A stretch of DNA of 64,000 nt, taken from contig CM056744.1 of assembly GCA_029851415.1 (NCBI GenBank), positions 101,155,338 through 101,219,337 of the forward strand. Reading direction: 5' to 3'. Source of the stretch: Eretmocerus hayati. Its lineage: Eukaryota > Arthropoda > Insecta > Hymenoptera > Aphelinidae. A model generated the notes under the pieces. The model saw only the letters and a list, made by a program, of their open reading frames with translations, did not search any database and had not been told where the DNA came from. Positions 1 through 13,168 of the stretch are shown here, in pieces (position 1 is the first letter of the stretch; every line of letters starts with the position of its first letter). Both the position numbers and the translations under genes were made by a program.

Positions 1-2969
1 TCTGAGTGAAAGGTCAATTCACACTCGTGTGAATCCATATGTTAATTTTGAAATTCTCATTCCGGCTGCAATTATACGAATCTGAGGTATAATTTGAATC
101 TAGAGGAGCATATATATTGAGTGTAATGGATAATGACATATATGTTGGGTTGCACATCAGCGTTAATGAACGGTATTATATACAGCTGCCAGAGAGAATC
201 AATATGCACAGAAAATACGACTTATGCAGAATTATTCCAGAAAATTTCCAATGTTGATGGAACATTTAAAGCACACTGAGATAATTTGCTCCAAACATAC
301 ACTGGGTTTTATTTTCCCATAACTCAATTCTCAGAAAATCTGACATTGCCCTCATTGGTTCGTGTCGGAATGGTTATTTAATCTGCTGATACCGGAAAAA
401 TAAGTTTGTCTCAATAGGTCCGACGAAAAAGTGCTTATTGATCGAATGTCATCAATAACTGTTATAGGTTCGAATAGATTCTTGGAACAAGAAGAAAAGT
501 ATTTCAAGACCTAACGCCTAACTCGTGGTTGTGGCCGTTGTGGACTATGTCACGCTAAAGACCGTGTGACATTTTTTGGATCGCAAGTCTGTGTCCATCA
601 GAACTTATCAGAAATTTTTCGAGCCGTGTATTATCTCAGTTGGTCTCGATTATTGTAAGTTCTCTATTCGGACCATCCAAATTGCAAATATTCTCTCTCG
701 GCTGATCCCTATAAAATCAAATCACTCTTGAAGATGAATCTTTTTTCTCTCCTTAATTGAGAACAAGCATTGACTAAAATTCATTGATACATGTGATGAT
801 AGGTTTCTAAGAAATCTACATCATTCAATCACTTTTATTCTAGTTTTGCAGCTTAGCAAATAGGAGATTACTAATGTATCCATGTACTTTCTGTCTTTTT
901 TCGCTTCCACGCACGACAATTTTCGCTTAACGCGCGAAAATCTGAGCTATAAGTACAGTCATCCCATCAGCAGATCACGATATCAGCCACGGTAAAAGAG
1001 CTTTGCAAAACTGCTCTACATATAGAGGAAAGTGTACTGCTGGCTGCTGTTCTGGCCCTCGGGAATCAAATTTTACCCGCTAGCGAATTACCGTGCGGGC
1101 CGGAGGTAAACAGAGCTTGCTCTTCGCGAGGCGATCCTTTTTACCCGCGAGAAAATTGCATAACCTTGACAGCCGGCGATTTGCATAATGGCCACAGCCA
1201 ACATCAGAGAGACGAGGTTGAGAGACGAAAAAGACGCGAAGAGGTAGGTGGTGTTTTCATACATGTATATATGTATGTTATGGAAGTCCTGGCTATCTGC
1301 ACGAAATGATGAGCGCAACCGAATGTCACTTTTTGCGCTTTGGAAGTAAAGGGATTGTGTGCACGTGTGAGTGTATACAATCTCGCTGTACGACGACTTC
1401 CGTCAAGCAGTATACTCAAGTACTTGGGTTTTTTTCGAGGTTGCGTTTTCGGGACGACTTGACACGATCAAAGGCCTCAAATTTTTCCCCAAGGTGTGAT
1501 TTTACTAATTGGTTTGATGCGAGGCCTGATTCCAGTTCTTGTGTTGCGGGGAATTGTACGTGGAAAAAGGATTGTCGTAATATACGATCATCTTTATTTT
1601 TGACGATATTCGTGATTTCCTCTCGAGATCTTGTTTTGATATCTTATTTGAGATTTTACTGAATATCGACGAATTCAAACATTTCTAATGAGGGACTGAG
1701 ATTTAACGGTTCTTCACTCAATTTATTCGAGAGTTTTTTCTGTTAGTTTTTGAAATTAATCCAAAAGCCTGAACAAACTCATGCCGCTCAATAGAGTTGT
1801 ATCGGCGAGAATCAAATCTGCTGCAATCACTAGTAAGTAGTTATAGTCGAGGAATCAATGAAAGTTTTGCACAGGGGAATGGACATTCATATGTCGATAG
1901 TGGATATTAAAATTATTTTGTTAGTATCATTATACGTGAACACTACTGCACTGAGCAGAAAAATTTCTAAAATTCTATAAATAAATTTATTCGTGAAAAT
2001 TTTAATTGGTTCGAAAATTTATTCATCTCGAATAAATAAGTTTTCATATTTTCGAATGAATATTCATCCTCATCTACGACGGAAATGTGCTTAATTCCCT
2101 AATTGACAAGATCTGAAAAATTGTAGTTGTTGATTGGAAACAAAGTTCATTCAGGCGTGACATACTTCCTCAAGATTGAAAAATTGAACCATAAATTTCA
2201 ATAGTGAAACTTTTTCAAATCAAATTATTCAAGTTGGATAAATATCGATGCAGATTTGATTATATTCATTCCATGAAATTCTACCCACGTTCGTTCGATC
2301 GCAGGCAACAATACAACTCACGTTTGTTATTCTGGATTGAAATGAATATCTACCCAAAACCAATATACATCTGTTACATTTTGACCCTTAATTACCCACG
2401 CGGAAATTAGTTAAACTCCAACCCACGTATTAGCCAATTGGCAAATCCCATGAAAGTTACTTTATCTTCTCAAATTCTTAATAAAATACCCTGATAAAAG
2501 AGATTAGCAGAATGCTTTCTCAAATCAAATTTATGAAATCAACAATTGATCTATCGATTATCTGAAATTCGAAATATTATAATTTTTCATTATATAATGA
2601 AAATAATTGTATACGTTTATTCGAATTTTATTATAAAATCCATCCACATATACTTTTCTATTGTATCCTCAAATAATATCAAATATGAATATATTAATTA
2701 CCCTAAAATGATACCCGAAAAAATTTTTTGAAAAAAATTCGAGGAAAAACGGAATAATATGGCTTCATAGGTAACACGAAAACTCAAAAACGCTTCGATA
2801 GATTATTCTCAAACTCTGTGGATGGATTACAAAGACACTCACGCTAAGGCCAGTGAATTTTGAGCATTATTCGATGAGTATTTTTTGACTAATAAACTTT
2901 TTTATGACGAATTTTCAATTTTTATTGGAAAAGCATATTTTAAAAATGATTTGGAATTCCTAGTCCTAC
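1..2969. other. No gene seen; AT-rich host-like DNA
   Basis: I see no supportable gene on either strand. The open frames here are short and their translations are low-complexity or lack any recognisable domain. The stretch around 2540-2740 is especially AT-rich. No tRNA box pair, clear inverted repeat or tandem array was found. Confidence 0.6.
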
Positions 2970-3045
2970 TTAACACGTTCACTGCGATGGGCCCCACGGG
3001 TGGGGCCCACGCGTCCTTCCCTGTGTGGTGGGGCCCACTTTCCAT
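2970..3045. mobile_element. piggyBac-type element end (TTAA plus CACGTTCACTGCG)
   Basis: TTAA at 2970-2973 is followed by CACGTTCACTGCG and then a GGGCCCC/GGGGCCC palindromic block with a third GGGGCCCAC near 3030. The same design (TTAA, CAYGTTCRCTGCG, GGGCCC block) occurs at 19345-19421, where both ends are visible. A TTAA target and short inverted ends are the mark of piggyBac-superfamily elements. I could not find the matching right end; a related GGGCCCCACCGGT block at 3740-3753 may belong to the same degraded insertion. Confidence 0.4.
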
Positions 3046-5856
3046 TGCGTTTCAGCTCACGTCCAACAGCGGAGACATATCCAATGGCTTATGTCGTGAT
3101 CATTTCTCGTTGTTTATGTTATAATGAACATGTGTGCACAGCAGTTTTGGTATTGGACTCGATTTCGACGAGTTTTTCTAGATTTTCGTTTTTTACGCAA
3201 TTTATTCATCAAATACACGAAATCAAGCGATTATCAGCAGACTACTCACTTTGAGCTCAACGATTCCCAACGTATTTTAGCTCATTTGAAAGCTCATTTC
3301 AAGACCTACAAACTGAGTCCAAGTACGTTGGGAAGTCCTCAACCTCATTTGAGTAATCTTCAATTTACGCGAGGGAAAAAATTAGGCTAATCCGAAAAAA
3401 GTGGGTTCTTCCAAGCACAGCCTTTGCTTTATCTTATCTGTATACTATCATGCACCGTAACATTCGGAATTCAAACTAGAGAAGAGATTGTTCTTTTTGA
3501 ATATCTGGTTCAAGACGCTGCAGACATTTGAAGTACGTCAATGAACCGCAGCCCAAGATCAGGCTCAGCAATGCTAAAGCACGCTAAAACCATGATTACA
3601 TTATTGTCTGGACGGAACAGATATTGAAGTCAGGATTTTTTGGAGGCTCATAACCTCGCTCATAACATTGAAGTTGATGATTTTGTTGATACTACTCATC
3701 ATCCTCATGGATTTTTTTTCATATTACAGAAAAATTTTTGGGCCCCACCGGTAAGGCCCACTCAATTTCATGAAAATACTGTAGATAGATGCCAAACTGA
3801 TGATTCTCCATAAGGTTTGGCTTCCGAAAGTGGTGAAACGCACATTTGTTGATATTCAGAGAAAAATTTTTTTGCACTTCTGGTTTTGGTTCATTTGGAA
3901 GTTAATGCCAAAATATGGAATTAACTGGACGTTCCAGATCTTGAAACGATCAGTTCAAGTTTTTGGATGCGATTGAAATTTCATGTGTGCCAAATGACTA
4001 CTAGTAGTTAATTAAGAGTTAAGAATCAAACTATCATGTTGATTGAAAATATTTCTCAGAAATTAATACGCGCTTGTGTTACGGTCACATCAACTCTTTA
4101 TACACAGCAAATTCATAGTACCAGATTCAAATAACAGAGATTTACTCGTGGTTGAAAAAACATAATTTCAGAGAGCTTTGCTGTAAGACGATTTGAACTA
4201 GATGGATTTGGACTTCAAATTCGTGAATGTCTATTCAGAATCAAAAATTAAGCTTCCAATTCGGTGTAGTAGGTTCTTCAATTCTCAGTGTCGAACCTCG
4301 ATCCACTTTATTTTGGGTTTAATTTCTATTTTTGGATGGACTAAGCTTGGCATGCATTTTTTAGAAATTTCATTTTTACTTATTGAGGCAATCTGCACCT
4401 CTCATGTGACTACATTGACAAGCCTCATGGCTTGCACATATTATTGTCAATTAGTTTGAGGCCCACAAGATCAACTGGATTGATTCTCAATGACCACACG
4501 ATGCGTCCAAAAATTTTCTCAAGGTGGCAATGAATATCATTTCACTTCTACAGAGGCATATTAACACACGAAAAAATTCACAGCAAGATTCATAAATACA
4601 CGATAAAAGATTTGAAAAGGGGCAATGGCTCAGAATTGACATCAAATACCCCGAGGGATTCAGTTCTTCACAAACAGAAGTCCGGAATTCATAAAATCAA
4701 TCCATGCTGCTCAAACATAGAACTATCGCAGCAGCTCCACACCGCCTCTCAACTTCACGTTCTTCATGTAACTGAAACCTCCATATGAACGAGAATATCT
4801 GGTCGTACGATCAAAATTTGCAAAGTCCAAAAAAAAAATCCCACAAAAAAATGATAGAGTCAACGAAAAGCAAGAAGGAAACGCATGAATAGTCCTTGCG
4901 CGATGAAAAATTTAGACAACAACGTCTCTTCCCATGGATGAATAGAACGGATCATCACATATATTTTGTAGGTCACATATGTGAGCATTTCTCATGGATT
5001 TCTCCCTCGATGCAATTTCCCAATCTGCACACTCTAAACTCAAACATATCGTCACTAAAGTCCGCGACGCAAAAATACCACACAAATCCTACTCACTGTA
5101 ACCCTGAGCAAACTCAATCAACAGCATACCCATACACATGAAGCCCATGATCAATTCTCGAATCACGTACCAGAGCGTACTCATATCGCTCATCACTAAC
5201 GAGAATTAAACAAAAAAAAGAGTGGAAAAAAATAGTAACATGGGTGGAAAGTGCAGCGACGACGCGCGATACATAGTAATCCGCGAGCTAATGCCTCCGG
5301 ATTAGCGCGACGCACGGGCTTTTCATTAATATCCCCCTACCTTTCTCACTTCTATCAGTATTAATATATCCTTTCCTCGATTATTATTTTTCTCACACAG
5401 CGCAGAAGCAATATCTCATGACCTGCCCGACAAGGATTAGCCCTTTTGCAGAATCGCGAACGACTAAGAGGAGATGAAGCTTGACTTGGCTTGCAACGAG
5501 GATTTCTCTATAATACTTACACATTGAAATAGGTGTAATATATCTGTAGATAGTGAGAGTTGGCTAGGGTAGTACGACCAGGGTGCGGTTTTTGTGGCTT
5601 TGGCTGCGGATGCGAAATTTAATGGAATTGTTGCTCGGAATCCTCGTATGGGGATGATGCATGGTATGTCACTATGTATAGTGCGACGGAAGACTTGGGG
5701 GGAGGAAAGGGGGTGTTTCCTGGAGTTGCAAGAGAGCCAAGTATGGGATTAGGAGTCGTGACGAGTAGTCACGTGGTGCTGTGAAGAAATATTGTGGCTG
5801 TTGGAGATGCGTATGACAGTTTTAATGATGTGAGCAAATCATAGAAACTCAGGGGT
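3046..5856. other. No gene seen
   Basis: About 2.8 kb with no supportable coding region or RNA gene. The only structured item is a GGGCCCCACCGGT block at 3740-3753 that resembles the piggyBac-type end at 2970. Short frames such as 4202-4459 give translations without recognisable domains. Confidence 0.55.
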
Positions 5857-7093
5857 GGGGGAGAGTGGGGCAAATTTGGATGGATTTTGCAGTGGAGCTA
5901 TCTGACGATACTTGGGGCCAGGCGCGCTATGAGACTTTGGAGTTCAACTTCTGAATCGACTGTAAACAAATTTTTAGACCCCTAGGTCTCAGCGTTCATA
6001 CTTTTTCTTGAAGTTAAAAAAAAAAAAATCTGTCCCCATTCACCCCGCGCTTGGGGGCACTTCTGACAAGTTTTGGGTGCAAATTTGGACAGCCTTTCAA
6101 AATTGAGATATACGGCAATATTCTACGCCTATCCGAGTCGCTTTTACTCACCGAAACACGTAGACATAACCCAAAATCAAGAGGGAATCCCAAGCGTGAC
6201 CTTTACATCCTCCTCGAGCCTCAACAAGCGGACCATTTTTATATCATTTTTCAACATTATTGGAATAGGCACTCTATTGGTGCACTATATACCACCTTCA
6301 GCAATCCGCAATCGACTCGAGGCTTCTAAGAGTTGACTTTTTTCCTTTTTATTCATATTGGAGGTATTCATTCTCACCCCTACGTCAACGATCCCGCTGG
6401 TAGTGTGCAACATTCAAGGCAATGCAACGAATGCGACAGTGAAAATGCGGGAATCGAGCACTATCTTCGAACACGAAAAAAGCGACTTTTCGCCTCCAAT
6501 CCGACTCCTATGACCGTCATTAGACATCGTAACTTCACTTTTCACCCATTTTCAATATCATCTAACTCACCTTCAACAACTCGCGCTTCGAAAGATTTGC
6601 ACAAACGCATACGCGCCTTGATACGGGCAATCATCCTCGAAAAACACAGACAGGCGATCGGCCGACCGATTTTAGATGGGGTTTAGCATCGTCCAAATTC
6701 ACCCCGCCCAATCTGTCCAAAAATGCCCCCGACCCTTTTTTCCTCGAAATTCAGACTACTCGTGTCCAATTTAACCAATTTCAACCCACGATCGTGCAAA
6801 ATCTTCGTTTGTGATGTATTTTTTGACCCCCGAATGTGGATGAAGTCCGTTCAGTTATGCAGCAGCAGACCGTAAACTCTTGATTTTTAATATAAACCGC
6901 GCGATACCCTCGAAAAGCACCCGTATGTCAGCGTGGACTCCCAGTATCGTTTTGGGAGGTCTAACCGGGATAAAAACCATTGTCTTTGATGGTATTGAAA
7001 ATGTTTTTACGCGGCGAAAGCCTAGACTCGCCTCCGACCGAGCTATCTCACTTATCTAATTTTGACCCCGTCCAAATTCGCCCCACTCTCCCC
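5857..7093. mobile_element. Non-autonomous DNA element with GGGGAGAGTGGGGC ends
   Basis: The left end (5857-5883) reads GGGGGAGAGTGGGGCAAATT and continues TTGGATGG. The right end (7068-7093) is its inverse complement with a few mismatches (CCGTCCAAATTCGCCCCACT, then CTCCCC). The element is about 1.24 kb. Subterminal CACCCCGC / TTGGGGGCAC words near 6031-6060 and 6690-6735 also recur. No transposase is visible; the internal frame 6333-6686 has no recognisable domain. No clear target duplication was identified, so the superfamily is left open. Confidence 0.5.
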
Positions 7094-7269
7094 TATAGGT
7101 CTTGTGTGGCTTCTATTCCATTAACTCTCTTTCTCCAAAGTGTTGATCTGTGGAATCTTACCTCAAAATATCATAGGAATTATAGCAGTTATCTCCCAGA
7201 ATCGCTTGATTGATATAAACTTGAAAAAGGGGGGAGGGGTAGGAACCCCATTTGCCCAGACAACAGATA

Positions 7270-7847
7270 TGGCTATCATCGGGATAGTTTACCCGGAACG
7301 TGTTCAGGCCTTGCATTTTTCGATGAGCAAGCTCCGAATCACTCTATTCCAATTTTCCTACTCGTATTCTATCGAAAAACCCTTGGAAATTTTGTTACAG
7401 ATCGATCCGTCCTCTCATCTTTTTCATTTTCTAAGATTAAGGGTCGATTGTCAGTTCCGTGCACGATTCTCATTTGTCAAAGGGGTAGTATTGTGCTTGC
7501 AGACTTGCTGTAGCGAGGCAAATAATTACGCTCGCATTTTTCCATCAAAGTATGGCATAGAACCAACTATTTCTCATTGGTTTCAAGTCCGAAACGCGTG
7601 ACGTGATCTCTAGCCACGTGATTTTAGGCGTGTTATGGGGGTTTTGGATCAGTTCCGTGCATACCCTTTTAGCCTACCAAATAGTCACCTGCATATATTG
7701 TAGCAATTTTTTTCAAAGTCGTATTACTGCATTAGACGAAATCTCCGAGATGGAAGCGCTACGTTGATTCCCATGGCCTATAGAGCCATTTATAAAGGGG
7801 TATGCACGGAACCGACATGTCCGGGTAAACTATCCCGATAATAGCCA
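7270..7847. mobile_element. TA-flanked MITE, about 578 bp
   Basis: The termini form an inverted repeat of about 28 bp with one mismatch: TGGCTATCATCGGGATAGTT on the left and its complement ending at 7847 on the right. Both ends abut TA (7268-7269 and 7848-7849), as expected for Tc1/mariner-type insertion. A second inverted pair (GTTCCGTGCATACCC at 7652-7666 against GGGTATGCACGGAAC at 7798-7812) lies inside, so the right part can fold on itself. No coding capacity is recognised. The SINE target repeat begins only a few bases to the right. Confidence 0.6.
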
Positions 7848-7853
7848 TATACA

Positions 7854-7869
7854 TACCAAGACTTAAGTA
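7854..7869. repeat. SINE target-site duplication, left copy
   Basis: TACCAAGACTTAAGTA matches TACCAAGACTTGAGTA at 8496-8511 with one mismatch and in direct orientation. The two copies bracket a segment whose right end begins with a minus-strand tRNA-like head. Confidence 0.6.
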
Positions 7870-8495
7870 TTGTATTGTGTTGTATTTGTTTCCAACAGGT
7901 ACTCTTTCAAGCTTTTTCGTGTTACCCCCACCGCCTTGGCGTGGAGGCCATTGTCATGTTTCCAGTTTGTAGTCATTTTTCCAGTTTTTAGTCGTTTTTC
8001 CAATGTTTCCTGTCAGGTGAGTGCGAACTTTCGAGCGGACTCTACCAGAGAGTTGCTTACAGAATTCAAGCACCACCGCGGCGTTTTTCGAGTATGATCT
8101 GCATTTTATGCAGGCCTCATACTCACCGCCTTAATCAGACTCGACAAGTGTCAGTGGTTCCATCAATTCTATGCCGGCCATTCGGTCTCTCCGCTGATAC
8201 TTCTGGACTGCCAATGACAGTCATAGCGAAGCTCAACGCTCGACACGGCTGCTGGAGGATACCACCAACCCTCATCGAAGCCCAATCGTTCTTTCGAATT
8301 TTTGGCCGAGCGCTCAGCACTCAAGGCATTTTATTAATTTTTTTGTCGGAACGCAAGGATTCGCGTTCTCGATTGAGTTACTCGGAAAAAAATCCCAAGT
8401 GACCCGACCGGGATTCGAATCCACGCCCCCTCGAGCGCATTGTTTCAGCCCGCTCAAGGCACAAGGCCTCTACCGACTGAGCCAATGGACGCTCT
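7870..8495 (-). mobile_element. tRNA-derived SINE, about 626 bp, minus strand
   Basis: The minus strand starts at 8495 with a tRNA-like head carrying a good A box (8473-8484) and a perfect B box (8411-8422). It continues through an unrelated body and ends at 7870 in a simple A/C-rich tail read on the minus strand. A 16-bp direct repeat with one mismatch flanks the unit, which indicates target-primed retrotransposition by LINE machinery. At about 626 bp it is long for a SINE. No second copy occurs in the window, and the LINE partner is not identifiable here. Frames inside it (8094-8402 plus, 8135-8320 minus) look spurious. Confidence 0.6.
8404..8495 (-). promoter_or_regulatory. Internal RNA polymerase III promoter (A and B boxes) of SINE head
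   Basis: On the minus strand the A box reads TGGCTCAGTCGG (8484-8473) and the B box GGATTCGAATCC (8422-8411), both close to the tRNA consensus. Box spacing is slightly long and the arms pair imperfectly, so this is a SINE promoter head rather than a functional tRNA gene. Confidence 0.65.
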
Positions 8496-8511
8496 TACCA
8501 AGACTTGAGTA
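8496..8511. repeat. SINE target-site duplication, right copy
   Basis: TACCAAGACTTGAGTA, direct repeat of 7854-7869 with one difference. It lies immediately outside the tRNA-like head. Confidence 0.6.
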
Positions 8512-9055
8512 ATATATATTAGTCATAAGATCATGAAAATTACACAAATGATAATTCCATCGCATTTTATAGAGTATACCAAGAATGATAAAGAGGGTTC
8601 TGAGAAGTATTTACATTTTGACATTTACCCATACAGTTGACATTGCTTTTGTCAAAGGAGCTCTCAATCCAAAATGTATAGTACGGGCTACGTGGGCTGT
8701 TGTAACATTCATTCTAGGTAATGCAAAACTGTAAAAAAAGTTTGGAAAAGATTGGTGAACCAAACATTCGCTCCGCTCCTCATTCGACCCCAATGTAGCA
8801 CGTGTGTCGAGACGTGTGTACGACTGAGGAGGTGTGTTAACTAAGAGTTGATGAAACTCGATGAACGTTTGAAACAAATTCGGATAATTCCAACACAAAT
8901 ATATTCCACTCAATATTTAGGGTATACTTATGCCTAAAATTCGGTTGTTCTTGTTGTTGTTGTATGATCACCAGTCGAGTAGAAATGCAGTAAGATCAAT
9001 TAAGGTTGAGTAACACCTTTGCTTCCTTCTTCCTCTCTTACCTACTATCCAGCAT
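8512..9055. other. No gene seen
   Basis: Unremarkable spacer between the SINE and the foldback element. The minus-strand frame 8611-8913 has no recognisable domain. Confidence 0.5.
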
Positions 9056-10734
9056 GGGTAACAAGCGTAGCTCCTCCACCGACCGCAGACGATACATAGT
9101 CGGAGATAGTCCGGGCGCCCACGTATGCTCCCGTGGCCACTTTAAGCTCCACGCAGTAATTTGGGGTTTTCTTATGTATTCTGACCCGCTGAATCGATTT
9201 ATCGAGGTTACCAGCTCGAATTCCTGTGACGTCATTAGTTATTAACAATTTTTAGTGCAAAATTAGGGTTTTTCGTCAATATCTTGGAAAATATGCATTT
9301 TCCGGGCAAAACTCATCAGGGAAAAATTGTAGATTACAAAATTTCTCATAGAATTGGTCCTCACGACTTTCCCGGGAAACCCAGTCCTCAGCTGTAAACG
9401 CATGAAAAGCGTTCGGCGCGATTAACATGGGCTTATATATGGACGGGCATCGCTTCGCCTCTTATAGATCCGATGTTGATTTTGATCTGGTGATTTTATT
9501 GAAGAGTAACTGTGTGCGTTTCAAAGAGGATGAAATCGACTCTATGCTGGTATCGATAGGATTGAGATAAGTTTGGAGATTTCCGATTTCCCAGTGAAAG
9601 AGTGCAAAAATCGAGCCCCAGCCTTGGCGCGTGGGAGCAAGCCGGCGCGGTATTCGTTTGTACATAGAGTTTATAAACTAGCTTTTAAATGCTATCCAGC
9701 GCCCATTATCGTACTTTATGAACAAGAATTCACCCGCTGATGATAATCATGAAACAAATGATAACAATTTTCACGGAAAATTAAGAATGTTTCAGCATCA
9801 CCGTTGCGGCAAAATTATGAAACCGAAGAAAAGCGGTTCTTATATTTGAAAAGTAAGATCATCTCAACCATAGGTGAACATCCGCAAGTTTTCCGAGGGA
9901 AATTAGCTCATGCTAAAGTTCTAGGAAATTTCGCAGCATAGAGTATTACTTTGGCACGGTCAATTATACTCAACACTGCATGGCGTGCTTTGAGTTCACG
10001 TGCGTATTGTCAATGCTGAGAGACTAAATTTTCCAAGGGATTTTCCGTGGAAATGGTCGTTAGCAGGGGAAACTTGTTCATGATAACAATCACAGGCCCC
10101 GAATAGCATCCATGAACGTACGTATACCGCACGGACTTGTTCCTGCGCGCCAATGCTGGGGCTTGATTTTTGCACTCTTTCACTGGGAAATCGGAAATCT
10201 CCAAACTTATCTCAATCCTATCGATACCAGCATAGAGTCGATTTCATCCTCTTTGGAACGCACTCAGTTACTCTTCAATAAAATCACCAGATCTAAATCT
10301 ACATCCGATCTATAAGAGGCGAAGCGATGCCCGTCCATATAAGCCCTTGTTAATCGCGCCGAACGCTTTTCATGCGTTTACAGGCTGAGGACTGGGTTTC
10401 CCGGGAAAGTCGTGGGGACCTTTCCTATGGGAAATTTTGTGATCTACAACTTTTGAATATCTTGGAAAATGCATATTTTCCAAGATATTCACGAAAAACC
10501 CTAATTTTGCACTAAAAATTGTTAATAACTAATGACGTCACAGGAACTCGAGCTGGTAACCTCGATAAATCGATCAGCGGGTCAGATCACATAAGAAAAC
10601 CCCAAGTTACTGCGTTGAGCTTAAAGTGGCCACGAGAGCATACGTAGGCGCCCGGACTAAGAGACTTCTCCTTCCCCGCGGCTGGGCGCGCTCTGGACAT
10701 TGCTGAAGTAGGGTAAGAACTACGCTTGTTACCC
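9056..10734. mobile_element. Large foldback element, about 1.7 kb with long inverted arms
   Basis: The left end starts GGGTAACAAGCGTAG at 9056, and the right end is its inverse complement finishing at 10734. The inverted similarity continues along the arms (about 9056-9800 and 10010-10734), leaving roughly 200 bp of spacer. The first 60-90 bp inside each end diverge, while the rest aligns well, including GACGTCATTAGTTATTAACA in the left arm and its complement in the right. Each arm contains a 67-codon open frame, 9665-9462 on the minus strand and 10112-10315 on the plus strand, ending in nearly the same protein. The flanks share CTATCCA-like sequence but not a flush target duplication. No transposase is recognised. 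Confidence 0.65.
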
Positions 10735-13164
10735 TCGCTATCCACATCAGATACGCTTGGCAAAATAATGACTTCGTGTAAACTGAAAATCATCATAGTT
10801 TTTTTTTTCGAATTTTTGTCATCTACTCAGGTTGTTACGTGGAATGACTTTCCAAAACATAATTATCATGGAATTAGAGCCTAGTAAGACGAGCATGCGT
10901 CCAATCGTGCATTTTGCTCATTTTTTTTAATGAAAATGAGGTTGATATGTCAAGTAATTCTTAATCTCCAATCGAGTCGAGTAATGTAAAACGATCAAAA
11001 CCTGAGAAATATTGATCTCAGAAAAGAAACTTTCGTTTTTATGAATAAGTTATTAACAACTCATATGTGACTGATAAAAACAAGGTGCAAATACCTTAGT
11101 AAACCAGAACCAACTATACCACTGGAAACTACTGTTAGAATAATTCATTTCCCAAGATTGAATTCCCTATATCACATAAACCAACACTCGAGTCAACACT
11201 TAACAAACTCGTTCGCAGGCAAAAAAGCCCAACACAAATTTTACGCATGATATAAGACTGGTGCATCCAACCATCACATTCTCATAATCGTCGGATACAT
11301 TACTACAGATTGTCGAGACACGATTCAATCGGTATTGGCTTACAAAACAGCTCATGGATACATGTATATACAGCGAGGGGTATATACAGAAATCGAGCGT
11401 AACGGATATCGCTATTCGAGAACATATTCAATCGCTCTGCACAACTATCGTCGATTCATCGCCGGATTACGTCCGCGTGGTTTAGTCTACAAGCGTATAT
11501 AATAGCTTACAAAATTAATCACAAAATCTGCATCACATACGAACAGAACAGCCATTCAATAATCAATTAATTTGCACAGAAATCCTCATGTATATAACGG
11601 ATCGAACCTTTTCTTATACATAATAAATTCAAATAACTAGCGTGAAATTTATTCAAACTCAGGAATAAAATCAATAGGTCCATAAATTTTACACACGTGA
11701 TAGCAAGTCTTTTCTTTCTTTTACACTCATTTCACACTACTAAAACGCGTAAAAAGAGCCGCAAAATGTGCATCATCAATAATAACTCCCGCTTCATCTC
11801 GCAAAGCTAAAAACCTCTTCGGCCAATACATATACTTATATGAAATAATATCCTGGCAAAGACGAAGATCATCATTTATTCGACCCCGCGTCGCAAAGAA
11901 ATCCCGTGGTTCCGAAGAAAGGTCGTTTCTGAATGTGTTTTGTGAGTATGTAAGGATACTGCTAGGACCCCTACTGAAAGGTACGACGATATGTGTAGAA
12001 AAATTACAACAAGAAGGCAAAAAAAGAAGAAGAAGAAGCATCCGCGAGCTCACATATTATATACGCCACAAAATAGAGAAGGTGGTGGTTGTAGGGAGGC
12101 GGGGGGGGGGTGTACAGGCAGGGTAAAAAGGACTCTCTACTGATCTTATATAGAGGGTGTATAGAGCAATGGCGTTATGGCACTCAAGAAAAGGCGACGA
12201 ATGTTGTAAAGAGTGAGAGAGAAAGAAAAAAGACATGCGTGTGGAGACTATAAATACAAGAGGTGTTCACTCCTCTAATGTATGCTTGCTGAAAGCCAGC
12301 GGGGGTGAAAAAAAGACGCAAGGATGAATTGTGGCAGGGTATAAGAGTGTATACGAGGTGCGATTCAGAGTAGCCACAAGCAGCAAGCCGAATGTGTAAA
12401 AGACGGAGACCAGAAACGCACGTATATATGGTAGGTCAGACTCCCGCGATCTCCCACATCGACACCCACCGAGATATACAAGCTCTTTCTGAGATCATAC
12501 TATATCATACTCTCTTCCATCGCGATGTATTTGCGAAGAACGAGCCCTTTCGAGTATCATAATTTACGATCCGTACTGTGGAAAAGTTGGTTTGGGGTTT
12601 TCTGAGATATTTATACATAATTTCATTTCAGCTCTGACCAAGAAAATTGTCGATATTTATCAAGTTTTTTTTGGAGATTGGCGAGTCATTAATATGTCAG
12701 GTCCGTTGACAGAAACCAAAGTTCCAATCAATTTATAAAATCAACATTCCATTCAAGCCATTGATCCAGAATTAAAGATGAACTTCTAGGTTATGCTTGC
12801 ATCAAGCTCAAAATTCTGTTGTAATTTCACTGAGCTTTTGAGAAAAGCTGCTACAAACCACAACTGTCGGCTATCCCTGAGCTACAGGGAAATGGTTTGA
12901 ACATTTTCACAAAACTCTCACCAACTTCTACCTTGATTATGATTTCGAAACTCATTTAACACAATTCATGAAAATACCCATACAAATATCTCATTTGTGC
13001 TGAATTTGCTATTTGAATACCTACTCCAAATGTCGGTCATAATCTCATAAGAGCTCTAAAGCGCTCAAATTACGGATGCGCGTGGTCGTTTGATGAATAT
13101 ATCTGTGCTTAGAGTCATGCATTTGAAGGGTGACTGAGTCTATTTTTTATTGTGATGAAATCCA
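10735..13164. other. No gene seen; simple repeats
   Basis: No supportable gene. It contains a purine-rich GAAGAAGAAGAAG patch near 12025 and a run of ten G at 12101-12110. The minus-strand frame 11727-12053 has no recognisable domain. Confidence 0.55.
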
Positions 13165-13168
13165 TTAA

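Noticed and set aside
8404..8495. A functional tRNA gene on the minus strand
   Set aside because: The A and B boxes are good, but the arms pair poorly and the sequence continues into a SINE body bounded by a 16-bp target duplication.
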